Positions 1 through 7,461 are shown, counted from the stretch's first letter. The stretch: DNA of 43,611 nt from Candidatus Bathyarchaeota archaeon (GCA_023131225.1 JAGLZW010000037.1:1-43611), one strand, 5' to 3'. Notes: generated from the sequence alone by a model not told the origin. Numbers and translations are program-made.

Positions 1-709
1 TGTAACTTTCGGCTACGACCCAGCTAACCCTGTACTAGAAAATGTAAACATCCACGTTGAACCGAGAAAGACATTAGCTATCGTAGGTCCAACAGGAGCT
101 GGAAAGAGCACTATTGCGAAGCTTCTCAGCAGATTTTATGAACCTCAGAAAGGAAATATAACGGTTGATGGCCACGACATTCAAAAAGTAACCTTGAACT
201 CGCTTCATAAACAGATTGGGATTGTTTTGCAGGAGCCTTTCCTTTTTTCTGGAGCGATCATGGAAAACATAAAATATGGAAAACTTGACGCATCTGACGA
301 CGAGGTTAAACAGGTTGCGAAGATTGTTAGAATCCACGAATTCATCAGTAGCCTTCCTCAAGGATACGAGACTGATGTTGGTGAAAGAGGAGCAAGACTC
401 TCTGTTGGACAAAGGCAACTGGTGTCTTTTGCAAGAGCCCTTCTAAGTAATCCTCCAATTCTAATTCTAGATGAAGCAACATCAAGTGTTGATCCTTACA
501 CCGAACTGAAAATAAAGAAGGCACTCGCGGTTCTCATGAAAAACAGAACATCACTCGTCATTGCCCACAGACTTTCCACAGTTAGGAACGCTGATGACAT
601 TGTAGTTGTTAACAAGGGAAGAATCATAGAGGAAGGGAACCATAGAGAACTTATGAAAGAGAAAGGAATGTATTATCACCTCTACAAGAAACAGTTCAAA
701 GACACATAG
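1..709 (+). CDS. ABC exporter, nucleotide-binding domain (5' end cut by window)
   Basis: This is the C-terminal ATPase domain of an ABC exporter half-transporter of the MsbA/MdlB/LmrA type. The reading frame is open from base 2, so the N-terminal membrane domain lies outside the window. Visible in order are Walker A (GPTGAGKST), the Q-loop (IVLQEPFLFSG), the ABC signature (RLSVGQRQ), Walker B with the D-loop (ILILDEATSSVD) and the switch His (IAHRLST). All motifs are intact, so the ATPase should be active. The residues between the Q-loop and the signature (GAIMENIKYG) follow the exporter pattern rather than the importer pattern. Such proteins work as dimers in the cytoplasmic membrane and export lipids, peptides or drugs; the substrate cannot be read from this domain. 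The gene ends at TAG 707-709, next to a nuclease remnant. Confidence 0.93.
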   Translation, partial: VTFGYDPANPVLENVNIHVEPRKTLAIVGPTGAGKSTIAKLLSRFYEPQKGNITVDGHDIQKVTLNSLHKQIGIVLQEPFLFSGAIMENIKYGKLDASDDEVKQVAKIVRIHEFISSLPQGYETDVGERGARLSVGQRQLVSFARALLSNPPILILDEATSSVDPYTELKIKKALAVLMKNRTSLVIAHRLSTVRNADDIVVVNKGRIIEEGNHRELMKEKGMYYHLYKKQFKDT

Positions 710-716
710 CTGATGC

Positions 717-947
717 GTGCATGACATCTTTGCTAGAGACAAGAACGGAAATGATGTGCTCATTGAACTGAAATATCCCTCTGCATCAAGCTCAGCTATA
801 GGGCAACTGCTCAAATATCGAGAAGACTACAAAAAGAAGAGTAAGAATGAACAAGTGCGATGTGTCTTGGTGGCTCCACAGATTCCAGAAAGGCTTAGCA
901 CTTCTCTAGAGCAAAACCAGATGGAATATAAAGAAATCATTCTCTAA
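717..947 (+). pseudogene. NucS/DUF91-like endonuclease C-terminal remnant
   Basis: A 76-codon frame encodes only the end of a PD-(D/E)xK nuclease domain of the NucS (DUF91) kind. It contains DIFARDKNGNDVLIELK, which fits the family core D...D..G...viElK, then AIGQLLKY (the conserved QL.rY helix) and a VRCVLVAPQI strand. NucS proteins are about 230-250 residues long, so the N-terminal binding domain is missing. A TGA lies directly upstream in frame (711-713), and the only start is GTG at 717, just after the ABC gene. The most economical reading is a truncated gene left after a rearrangement. An active single-domain nuclease is possible because the D and ExK residues remain. Family assignment is fairly sure; function is not. 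Confidence 0.6.
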
Positions 948-1075
948 TGAACATGCATGCAATGTCCATTCGCACGCGCGCGCATTTTCTTACATCTTTT
1001 GTTCTAGTAGTTAGTTCCAATAGTATTTTTATTATGGTTGTATACAATATAATACGAAAAATTGGAGCATAGAAG

Positions 1076-1543
1076 ATGGAAATTAAGAAGAAGTATTTAA
1101 TAGGACTGTTAGCGTCAGCTGTGCTAATTGGTGTCGTCTCAGGTGCTTTCATTGTTAGATATGTTTGGCAAGTTAACATGAGCATGGAATTAGTGGTGTC
1201 CTACGAACTGCAACTGACTTATCAATACGCCCCTTTTTCAAGTTACGACTGGGGACAGTTTAATCCTTCGGAGAAAAAATCGGTTTCATGCGGGCTGAAT
1301 TATACAGGTAATGTGAATGCCAACGTTACATGGAACACTGTCAACTTACCGTCAGGATGGATTTTAACGGTCGAGGAACCGGATGGGGAAGGAGGTTTAG
1401 TGCTGTGGCCGGCTGGTGAATACCATGTGTATACACCTGGACTAGTAACCGGTGCTTACATATCCTTACAAGAATTTGATGGAGTGCCAAATCAATCAGA
1501 AACTTTCACTCTGAACTGGACGGCAAGTGAGTATACGCCTTAA
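1076..1543 (+). CDS. secreted or membrane-anchored beta-rich protein (paralogue 1)
   Basis: I do not recognise a named family. The 155-residue product begins with a short basic head (MEIKKKY) and a hydrophobic segment at about residues 8-28, so it is exported or N-terminally anchored. The rest looks like one compact beta-sandwich with several Asn-x-Ser/Thr sites. Segments SYELQL, YDWGQF, one Cys in a CGLNYTGN-like stretch, W/NLPSGW, and PNQSETFTLNW near the end recur in the next gene, so the two are a tandem duplication. ATG at 1076 follows a GGAG at 1063-1066. An AT-rich promoter-like stretch lies around 1025-1055. A pilus or surface-layer role is possible but unproven. Confidence 0.7.
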   Translation: MEIKKKYLIGLLASAVLIGVVSGAFIVRYVWQVNMSMELVVSYELQLTYQYAPFSSYDWGQFNPSEKKSVSCGLNYTGNVNANVTWNTVNLPSGWILTVEEPDGEGGLVLWPAGEYHVYTPGLVTGAYISLQEFDGVPNQSETFTLNWTASEYTP

Positions 1544-1718
1544 ACAGGAAAAAAACCAGTATCTACATCCGTTGCCTTTCTACTGTGAAGTAGCATAAGC
1601 AATTCCTAAGCTATGGCTGTGTTTATTAGTTCAGTTTACAGCCGTGAAAAATGAGGTTCTACTTCTCAAAATTTATGAGAATTAACGTCGTAATAGTTGC
1701 TAGGGAAGATAGACACAG

Positions 1719-2195
1719 ATGAAAAAGCTTCACCTAATTGGTCTACTGATACCAATGCTAGTAGTTGTAGGTATCATGGGAGCGTTAGTCTCGAGTTTTT
1801 TCCTTAATATAGCCATGGCAAAAAGACCAGGTGTATTGTCCTATGAATTGCAATTGCAGTACCTTAATGGCACACGAGTTGAAAGCTACGATTGGGGACA
1901 GTTTTCAAAAGGACAAGCTAAACAGCTCAATTGTCAACTTGCCTATATGGGAAATGCGACTGCAAAGATTGCATGGAACTCAACGGTTCCTTCTGGTTGG
2001 AGTGTAGAAGTCTGGGATTACTCAACCGCTAAGTCTAGACAGTGGTATAACGGAATAACTAAAACTTTTACGCCAGGAAAGGTTCGATATATTAGAATCA
2101 TCTTGAAAGAAGTTAATGGAGCACCCAATCAACCTGAAACATTCACAATCAACTTTATATCACTGACAACTGGTAGTAGGGCAAAACTAGGTTAA
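1719..2195 (+). CDS. secreted or membrane-anchored beta-rich protein (paralogue 2)
   Basis: The 158-residue product is a paralogue of the gene ending at 1543. It starts MKKLHLIGLL, has a hydrophobic segment to about residue 34, and shares the blocks LSYELQLQY, SYDWGQF, LNCQLAYMGN, WNSTVPSGW and APNQPETFTINF in the same order. The single conserved Cys and the YDWGQF motif are the best signature of this small family. It has its own AT-rich 175-bp upstream region, so it may be transcribed separately. A function cannot be given; a type-I-signal surface protein is the cautious reading. Confidence 0.7.
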   Translation: MKKLHLIGLLIPMLVVVGIMGALVSSFFLNIAMAKRPGVLSYELQLQYLNGTRVESYDWGQFSKGQAKQLNCQLAYMGNATAKIAWNSTVPSGWSVEVWDYSTAKSRQWYNGITKTFTPGKVRYIRIILKEVNGAPNQPETFTINFISLTTGSRAKLG

Positions 2196-2314
2196 GATAT
2201 TTCACTCATAAACTTTGAAACTGATGATTACCACGTTAAAGTTGCAACATCATTGCATGTATGCAAAATAGCATTATGAGCGTGGTGTAAAAGGAGCATG
2301 CTTGTATTACATGT

Positions 2315-2509
2315 TTATAAGTGAAGAGTAGGGTTTTTACATGTTTTCGTGTCAATTTCACTGCGACGTACATGACGGCTCATAGTGCGAAGCTGATGGC
2401 TACACTTAGGGCACCTGGGCCTATCTGAGACATCGCGCCATTCTCTGCCGTGCATTATCCACTTGCAACAAGCACCACACCAGTAACGAGTGTTGTAGCG
2501 TGAAGACAT
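2315..2509 (-). CDS. small zinc-ribbon-like protein
   Basis: This 64-residue basic protein carries YWCGACCKW near residues 9-17 and RCPKCSHQL near residues 32-40, two CxxC knuckles spaced as in a zinc ribbon. It is rich in Arg and His. It starts with ATG (MSSRYNTRYW) and is divergent from the aIF2-gamma gene, with which it shares an upstream region of about 135 bp. Small zinc-ribbon proteins of this type are common beside archaeal translation genes. A nucleic-acid-binding role is inference only; the tail after residue 50 looks non-conserved. Confidence 0.55.
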   Translation of the reverse strand: MSSRYNTRYWCGACCKWIMHGREWRDVSDRPRCPKCSHQLRTMSRHVRRSEIDTKTCKNPTLHL

Positions 2510-2645
2510 GGCAGTATATGTCTGTTTTTGGACATATTAGCGTTTACGTCGCAAACGTTTTTTAGCCACACCACCAATTCACAATAAAGCACATTCATTG
2601 GAGAGGCCAAACATTTCAGAAAAAACCCATAAAAAAACAGTAACC

Positions 2646-3920
2646 ATGCCCCAGCAACCAGAAATAAACATAGGAACAATCGGTCATGTAGATCATGGAA
2701 AAACCACATTAGTACAAGCCTTATCGGGCGTGTGGGCTGCCAAACACAGCGAAGAATTGAGACGAGGTATCACAATAAAGCTTGGATATGCTGACGCCTC
2801 CGTGTACAAATGCCCAAAATGTGACATCCCAGAATGCTACTCCACGGAGCCAAAATGTCCAGCTTGCGGCACAAAATGCGAATTTCAAAGAGCTGTCAGT
2901 TTCGTAGACGCCCCTGGACACGAGGCGCTAATGGCAACAATGCTTTCTGGCGCTGCCATAATGGACGGTGCAATACTCGTCATCGCTGCAGATGAACCTT
3001 GTCCACAACCCCAAACACGCGAACATTTAGCAGCCATACAAATTGTCGGCATAGATAAAATAATTATCGTTCAAAACAAGATAGACATAGTTGACGAAAA
3101 AAGAGTCATGGAAAGCTATCGCGAAATCACCGAATTCGTCAAAGACACAATTGCAGAGGACGCTCCCGTCATCCCAATCTCAGCTCAACATGCTGTTAAT
3201 ATCGATGCCCTCGTCCAAGCCATCGAAGAACACATTCCTACACCCAAACGCGACATAACAAAGTCTCCTCTAATGTACATCGTCCGTTCCTTCGATATCA
3301 ACAAACCAGGAACCTCCATTGACGACTTAGTAGGCGGCGTTATAGGCGGCAGCATTATACAAGGACAATTCAAAATGGGCAACGAAATAGAAATCCGCCC
3401 AGGCATACGAGTGGAAAAGCAAGGCCAAAGCGTATATGAACCTTTACACACCGAAATTGTTAGCCTTCGAGCGGGTGGAAAAGACATGGACGAAGCACAA
3501 TGCGGAGGCCTAGTGGGAATAGGAACGATGCTCGACCCATCTTTAACCAAGGCAGACAGTCTCACTGGAAACCTAGTTGGGCTGCCTGAGAAGCTTCCTC
3601 CAACAACATCAGAGCTTACCGTAGAAACGCATTTTTTTGAACGTGCAATAGGAACGAAAGAAATGATTGTGATAGACAGAATACATCTCAAAGAAAGCCT
3701 CCTTTTAGACATAGGAACAACAATCACTGTAGGCGAAGTCGTTTCAGTCAAAGGAGATGAGGCGACATTAAAGCTGGGACGTCCAGTGTGCGTCGAAAAG
3801 GGAACGCGCGCAGCGTTAAGCAGGAAAGTAGCTGGAAGATGGCGATTAATCGGCTATGGTATAGTTAAGCAAATTGGAAACAAGCGCAAAGCTACAACAC
3901 AAGAGAAACCTCAAGGATAA
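2646..3920 (+). CDS. eif2g: translation initiation factor aIF2 subunit gamma
   Basis: This is the GTPase core of the archaeal initiation factor that delivers initiator Met-tRNA to the small ribosomal subunit. The protein has 424 residues from ATG 2646. It shows the G1 loop GHVDHGKTT (residues 13-21), the switch I region RRGITIKLGYA, a zinc knuckle with two CxxC pairs around residues 57-77, the G3 motif DAPGHE, the G4 motif NKID and the G5 SAQH-like stretch. EF-Tu-like domains 2 and 3 follow, ending in AGRWRLIGYG. An in-frame TTG at 2598 would add 16 residues, but family members begin just before the PEINIG strand, which favours ATG 2646. It heads a cluster with a PIN gene, rpo7 and spt4 that recurs in archaea. 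Confidence 0.97.
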   Translation: MPQQPEINIGTIGHVDHGKTTLVQALSGVWAAKHSEELRRGITIKLGYADASVYKCPKCDIPECYSTEPKCPACGTKCEFQRAVSFVDAPGHEALMATMLSGAAIMDGAILVIAADEPCPQPQTREHLAAIQIVGIDKIIIVQNKIDIVDEKRVMESYREITEFVKDTIAEDAPVIPISAQHAVNIDALVQAIEEHIPTPKRDITKSPLMYIVRSFDINKPGTSIDDLVGGVIGGSIIQGQFKMGNEIEIRPGIRVEKQGQSVYEPLHTEIVSLRAGGKDMDEAQCGGLVGIGTMLDPSLTKADSLTGNLVGLPEKLPPTTSELTVETHFFERAIGTKEMIVIDRIHLKESLLLDIGTTITVGEVVSVKGDEATLKLGRPVCVEKGTRAALSRKVAGRWRLIGYGIVKQIGNKRKATTQEKPQG

Positions 3921-3933
3921 AGGGAAAAAAAGT

Positions 3934-4353
3934 TTGTCTTTAAAAAAATCAAGAAAGGTATTAAGGGTCATATTGGACTCAAGTTTTCTCTTTATTCCTT
4001 GCCAATTCAACGTAGATATTTTTGAAGAGCTAGCAAAAATTCTAAATCGACGGTTTGAACCAATAATCCTCTCTCCGACCTACAAAGAGTTGCAGAGAAT
4101 AACTGAAAGCCGATCAACGAAATTGCGTCGACAAGCAACTTTTGCTTTGAAGTTTACTCAAAAATGCCGTCAAATCGCTGCGGAGAGAGACGAGGGTGAG
4201 TCGCATGATGACATAATTGTTCGGGTGTCGACGGAATTGAATTGCTGTGTTGCAACAAACGATAGAGTGTTAAGAAAAAGACTGAGGCGTAAAAACGTGC
4301 CAGTTATTTATCTAAGGCAAAAGTCACATTTAGCAGTAGATGGAGCCATCTAA
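3934..4353 (+). CDS. PIN-domain protein (Fcf1/VapC9-like RNase)
   Basis: A PIN-fold protein encoded directly behind aIF2-gamma, as in many archaeal genomes. The first catalytic Asp is in VILDSSFLF, a second acidic cluster is in ESHDDIIV, and the last conserved Asp is in ATNDRVLRKRL. These are the usual metal-binding positions of PIN nucleases. The close tie to translation genes argues for an RNA-processing or ribosome-related role rather than a free toxin; no antitoxin partner is visible. There is no ATG: TTG 3934 lies 13 bases after the aIF2-gamma stop, behind a purine-rich AAGGATAAAGGG stretch, and gives 139 residues. TTG 3874 would overlap the previous gene and give 159. Start choice is uncertain; family is sure. 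Confidence 0.85.
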   Translation: MSLKKSRKVLRVILDSSFLFIPCQFNVDIFEELAKILNRRFEPIILSPTYKELQRITESRSTKLRRQATFALKFTQKCRQIAAERDEGESHDDIIVRVSTELNCCVATNDRVLRKRLRRKNVPVIYLRQKSHLAVDGAI

Positions 4354-4420
4354 CTTTGTTACTGAAGCGCCAACTAGAATGCTTCTTTTAGTCAATAACT
4401 AAAGACGCTTCAAAAAGCTT

Positions 4421-4428
4421 TTTAAAAT
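4421..4428 (+). promoter_or_regulatory. TATA box for rpo7 operon
   Basis: The stretch GCTTTTTAAAATCC contains a TTTAAAA core with a purine-rich run just upstream. It lies about 60 bases before the rpo7 ATG, in the 120-bp gap after the PIN gene. Transcription would start near 4450, leaving a short leader with the AGGAG ribosome site at 4468-4472. Confidence 0.45.
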
Positions 4429-4481
4429 CCCTTAGAAGTTTATGTAAGGCGCGAGTTTATTCAAGTCAGGAGAAAGTGATA

Positions 4482-5093
4482 ATGTTTAAGATTCTCGTTC
4501 TGGAAGACACAATTCGTATACCCCCAGAAAAATTCGGTGAACCTCTTACACAAGCGGGTCATGAACAGCTGAGAGTGAAATACGAGGGCATGGTAGATGA
4601 TGAACTTGGCTATGTAGTAGCTGTTACTGATATTAACGTCAACCCAACTGGAAAGATAATTCTTGGTGATGGCGCCACATACCACAGGGTCTCCTTTTCT
4701 CTTATTACCTTTTATCCAAAAATTCAAGAAATCGTTGAAGGTGAAGTCGTGGAAATTGCTGATTTTGGGGCGTTCATTCGTGTTGGCCCAATTGACGCGT
4801 TGCTTCATGTATCACAACTGATGGATGATTTCATTTCTTATGATGAAAGGCAAGGTGTGTTGATGGGCAAAGAAACTAGAAGGAAACTATCGTCTGGAGA
4901 TCATGTTAGAACTCGTATAACAGCGGTTTCACTGGCTCGGGGCGGGAGCTCTGGCAAAATTGGGGTAACTGCCAGGCAGCCATTTCTTGGAAAGCTTGAA
5001 TGGATAAAGGAAGAAGTAAAAAAAATAAAGACCGAAGCTGAAAAAGGAAAGGCTATTGAAAAAGCTAAGGAGCAGGAGAAAAAACAGCAATGA
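4482..5093 (+). CDS. rpo7: DNA-directed RNA polymerase subunit Rpo7 (E')
   Basis: Rpo7 forms the stalk of archaeal RNA polymerase with Rpo4, binds emerging RNA and helps open-complex formation. The N-terminal RNP-like half (residues 1-80) includes LEDTIRIPPEKFG and the conserved GDGATYHRVSF. An S1/OB domain follows with EGEVVEIADFGAFIRVGP and DALLHVSQ. The C-terminus from about residue 170 is a charged Lys/Glu tail. AGGAG at 4468-4472 is well placed for ATG 4482 and too close to GTG 4476, so the ATG is chosen. The stop overlaps the next gene's start by four bases (ATGA), indicating coupled translation with Spt4. Confidence 0.96.
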   Translation: MFKILVLEDTIRIPPEKFGEPLTQAGHEQLRVKYEGMVDDELGYVVAVTDINVNPTGKIILGDGATYHRVSFSLITFYPKIQEIVEGEVVEIADFGAFIRVGPIDALLHVSQLMDDFISYDERQGVLMGKETRRKLSSGDHVRTRITAVSLARGGSSGKIGVTARQPFLGKLEWIKEEVKKIKTEAEKGKAIEKAKEQEKKQQ

Positions 5094-5275
5094 ATGAGAA
5101 AGCCTGTCGAGAATGTCACACACTCACCACAGGCGCGCTGTGCCAAAAATGCAAAACCGCAACTCTAAGTGACGATTTCAGCGGTCTTGTAATTATCATC
5201 GACCCAGAAGAGTCAGAAATAGCGAAAGTGATGGAAATCAAGGAAAAAGGACGTTACGCGCTACGCGTCCGATAA
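5090..5275 (+). CDS. spt4: transcription elongation factor Spt4 (RpoE'')
   Basis: A 61-residue protein with one zinc ribbon: CRECHTL near the N-terminus and LCQKCKT after it give the two CxxC pairs. Conserved SDDFSGLVIIIDPEESEIA follows and matches the Spt4 core that docks on the Spt5 NGN domain. The Spt4/5 complex closes over the RNA polymerase cleft and aids processivity. The gene overlaps rpo7 by four bases. Length and position (rpo7-spt4) are exactly as expected. Confidence 0.95.
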   Translation: MNEKACRECHTLTTGALCQKCKTATLSDDFSGLVIIIDPEESEIAKVMEIKEKGRYALRVR

Positions 5276-5337
5276 CACAGCATTTCGCAAGTTATTAATT
5301 TGCATGAATTTTCCACAGAAAATAGGGGATAACTAAA

Positions 5338-5544
5338 ACGCAACAAAAAAAGTCATGTCCAAATCTTGAAGCGAATTTAAAAAACTGTAGCTGCACCTAT
5401 CCATCGTGTGACAAGAAAGGGAAATGTTGTGAATGTATTCGTTTTCATAGAGAGCGAGATGAACTGCCAGGATGCTTGTTTCCGCCCGAAGTTGAAAGAA
5501 CATATGATAGGTCAATAGAGAGATTCATTGCAAGCCATGGGTGA
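5338..5544 (+). CDS. small Cys-rich DUF6485-like protein, no canonical start
   Basis: An open frame between TAG 5323 and TGA 5542-5544 encodes a conserved-looking small protein with blocks SCPNLEANLKNCSC, TYPSCDKKGKCCECI, RFHRERDELPGC and PPEVERTYDRS. Eight closely spaced cysteines suggest metal binding. The pattern matches what I remember of the DUF6485 family, whose members start just before the CPN motif. No ATG, GTG or TTG is in frame. ACG at 5338, nine bases after AGGGG (5324-5328), or ATA at 5329 could initiate; an indel near the start (an out-of-frame ATG lies at 5355) is the alternative. The stop overlaps the GTG of the next gene as GTGA (5541-5544), typical of coupled translation, which supports a real gene. 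Confidence 0.7.
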   Translation, partial: TQQKKSCPNLEANLKNCSCTYPSCDKKGKCCECIRFHRERDELPGCLFPPEVERTYDRSIERFIASHG

Positions 5545-6062
5545 TTGACATCCGCTATCTCACACCGCAGCTTCGAAAAAAGCTAAAAAAGCCCTTAGGA
5601 ACATTGTTTCAAGGCTCTTTGGAAGAAACAATGAAAATACTAGAAACATTAATTGAAAAAGAAAAACCAGCAAAAATAGTAACAGTAGGCGACCGAGTTT
5701 CACAAGACTTAACCACCTATTCTCTTTTGCCCGATGTCTTAATAATTGATAACAAGATCATGAGAAAAGAAATACCTCCCATCTCTGCAACGGCTGACAA
5801 AGTCATAAAAGTAAAGAATCCGCCTGGAACCATAACTGACGAAGCTTGGTTGGCAATAGAAAGGGCGATGCGCGATTCTCAGCGGACAAAAATTATCGTT
5901 GACGGGGAAGAAGACTTGCTAACATTAGTTGCCATCCTAACAGCACCTGAAAACTCGCTAGTACTCTATGGGCAACCCCACAAAGGAGTCGTGGCGATCA
6001 AAGCAACAGCAGAAACGAAGCACAGAGTGCAAGAAATTGTTGAAGCAATGAAAAGCAATTGA
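5541..6062 (+). CDS. GTP-dependent dephospho-CoA kinase (DUF359)
   Basis: This enzyme performs the last step of coenzyme A synthesis in archaea, phosphorylating dephospho-CoA with GTP; it is unrelated to bacterial CoaE. The 173-residue protein shows family blocks in order: VTVGDRVSQDL (around 47-57), PDVLIIDNKIMR, VKNPPGTITDEAW, VDGEEDLLTL and LVLYGQPHKGVV. The length is normal. The GTG start overlaps the stop of the Cys-rich gene by four bases. Its place after spt4 and before eS24 is the usual archaeal context, although here extra DNA separates it from eS24. Confidence 0.92.
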   Translation: MIDIRYLTPQLRKKLKKPLGTLFQGSLEETMKILETLIEKEKPAKIVTVGDRVSQDLTTYSLLPDVLIIDNKIMRKEIPPISATADKVIKVKNPPGTITDEAWLAIERAMRDSQRTKIIVDGEEDLLTLVAILTAPENSLVLYGQPHKGVVAIKATAETKHRVQEIVEAMKSN

Positions 6063-6071
6063 AGAAAACAT

Positions 6072-6281
6072 CTAGGTGAAAATCGAGCCGCCTGAAAAAA
6101 CATTAGTAATCAACACGATGAGCCCCGCCATTCCTAAGAACATACCTATTACCACAAGAAACGAGTTGGAGACTGCATTTGCAGGGGTCATGTTGTTTGT
6201 CCCATACATAAAAACAATAAGACCTAAAAGGCATAAGACTACTCCCACAAAAACACCTCTGGTTTCCAACGTGATCGCCAA
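6072..6281 (-). CDS. small two-helix membrane protein
   Basis: A 69-residue hydrophobic protein with two clear transmembrane segments: GVFVGVVLCLLGLIVFMYG (about residues 9-27) and FLVVIGMFLGMAGLIVLITN (about 41-60). A short loop with NNMTPANAVSN lies between them. It starts with TTG, directly after an in-frame TAG. It is convergent with the dephospho-CoA kinase and inserted in what is normally a compact cluster. No function can be assigned. Confidence 0.6.
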   Translation of the reverse strand: MAITLETRGVFVGVVLCLLGLIVFMYGTNNMTPANAVSNSFLVVIGMFLGMAGLIVLITNVFSGGSIFT

Positions 6282-6453
6282 CTAATTATTCACTTACCAG
6301 ACGAAAAGTGTTAAGCATGCAAAATCAATATTTGTAATATGAGTTTCTATGAAAATATTTAATAACAAGCAGAGTGGGCCCTTTCAAAAAGGATAATACA
6401 TTCAAAAACATGTTGTATATGGGGGAAAATGTGAAGAAAGCGTCTCTAGCGCT

Positions 6454-6603
6454 AATGTTGTCTTAGCTGCCAGTGCCTATAGTTCTACACCTTTAGACCC
6501 TAAGTGGAACCTCCACTGTGACATAGTAGAGCCTTATGGAATCATAGACATATTCGACATAGTCATAATCGCTGGAAGCTAGGGAGAAGAATACAAACCC
6601 TAG
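6454..6603 (+). pseudogene. decayed dockerin-like C-terminus
   Basis: This frame reads as the end of a dockerin-bearing secreted protein: VLAASAYSSTPLDPKWN, then CDIVEPYGIIDIFDI, then TAG at 6580-6582 where a Tyr codon is expected, then GEEYKP and a final TAG. It closely matches the last 50 residues of the intact beta-helix protein at 41631-43364 (YSSTPLDPHWN, CDITEPYEIIDIYDI, SYGEEYNP). No start and no upstream part of the gene can be found. The rest of 6282-6660 is AT-rich and holds nothing else except the eS24 promoter. Confidence 0.75.
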
Positions 6604-6621
6604 TACTTATCAAAAGGAATG

Positions 6622-6633
6622 AAACTTTATAAG
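6622..6633 (+). promoter_or_regulatory. TATA box for eS24/eS31 operon
   Basis: GAAACTTTATAAGG is a strong archaeal TATA element with a purine-rich BRE-like flank. It lies about 60 bases upstream of the eS24 start and would drive eS24, eS31 and probably the following gene. Confidence 0.55.
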
Positions 6634-6685
6634 GACAAAAACACTTTTTTCTGTGCCATAACTACTCGTTAACGGAAGAATAGAT

Positions 6686-7141
6686 TTGAAGTTGAAAATC
6701 CTCTCCCAAAAATACAACCCTTTACTAAAAAGAAAAGAAGTTGTCTTTGAAGTTGACCACAGTCAAGAAGGACAAACCACTTCACGTTTAGAACTAAGAA
6801 AAAATCTGGCGAACATGCTAAAGATAGAAATCGACTTGGTGTTCGTGGAGAAAGTAGAAACGAAAACCGGCACCATGACCGCCATAGGAGAGGCAAACGC
6901 TTACGAATCCCCCGAGCAAGCAAAACTAATCGAACCCGAACACATCATAGCCCGTAATGTTTCCTCTGAAAAACCCGCAGAGGAAACGGAAAAACCAAAA
7001 ACACCGAAACTAGAAGAAAAAAAGGCGACAAAAGAAAAAAAACTTGAAGAAGGAGAACCCGAGAAAGGAGAAGAGGCAAAGGAAGTACCCTCCACTCCTA
7101 AACCCGAAAACCAAAAAGAAGAAGGAAAGAGAGAGGAATAG
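6686..7141 (+). CDS. rps24e: ribosomal protein eS24 with long charged tail
   Basis: Residues 1-91 are a complete archaeal eS24: LKILSQKYNPLLKRKEV, TSRLELRKNLANML, a VEKVETKTGTMTAIGEA core and YESPEQAKLIEPEHIIARN. The usual protein ends here at about 95-100 residues. This one continues with about 60 residues almost entirely of Lys, Glu, Pro and Thr, probably disordered. The start is TTG 6686; a second TTG lies six bases on. It is followed after three bases by eS31, whose N-terminus carries a similar charged extension. Confidence 0.93.
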   Translation: MKLKILSQKYNPLLKRKEVVFEVDHSQEGQTTSRLELRKNLANMLKIEIDLVFVEKVETKTGTMTAIGEANAYESPEQAKLIEPEHIIARNVSSEKPAEETEKPKTPKLEEKKATKEKKLEEGEPEKGEEAKEVPSTPKPENQKEEGKREE

Positions 7142-7144
7142 TAA

Positions 7145-7432
7145 ATGTCTAAAGAAACTGAAAAATCAGAGGTCAAAGAAGAAGCTGGGACTGAAGAAGT
7201 TGCAGAGGAAGTTGTAGAAGAAAAACCCGTAGAACCTGAGAAGACAAAGGTGGAAAAAAAGAAGAAAAAAGAGAAAAAAGTTTTTGGCTACTACAAAATT
7301 GAGGAAAAAGGCTTGACACGGCTACGACCGTTCTGTGAAAGATGCGGTCCAGGCTACTTCATGGCAAACCATGGCAACCGATACACATGTGGACACTGTG
7401 GCTTTACACGGTATAAACAAAACCAAGAATAG
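7145..7432 (+). CDS. rps27ae: ribosomal protein eS31 (S27ae) with acidic/basic N-terminal extension
   Basis: Residues 47-95 are the eS31 zinc-ribbon protein: FGYYKIEEKG, RPFCERCGPGYFMANH and YTCGHCGFTRY, with cysteines 64, 67, 82 and 85 as the zinc site. Archaeal eS31 is normally about 50-65 residues. Here about 45 residues of Glu-, Val- and Lys-rich low-complexity sequence precede it, ending in a Lys run. ATG 7145 follows the eS24 stop by three bases, so the two are co-translated. The extension could be skipped only if a start inside it were used, but no in-frame ATG follows before the folded part. Confidence 0.93.
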   Translation: MSKETEKSEVKEEAGTEEVAEEVVEEKPVEPEKTKVEKKKKKEKKVFGYYKIEEKGLTRLRPFCERCGPGYFMANHGNRYTCGHCGFTRYKQNQE

Positions 7433-7461
7433 CGAGGCGCAGAAGACTGAACCAGCCAAAG

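Noticed and set aside
3185-3751. 188-codon minus-strand frame inside aIF2-gamma
   Set aside because: Fully antisense to a conserved gene, with low-complexity Ser-rich translation.
3934-4353. VapBC toxin
   Set aside because: PIN fold is present, but there is no antitoxin and the place behind aIF2-gamma is conserved in archaea, favouring a housekeeping role.
6076-6285. Plus-strand frame opposite the two-helix membrane protein
   Set aside because: The minus-strand reading has two clean membrane helices; this one has no pattern.
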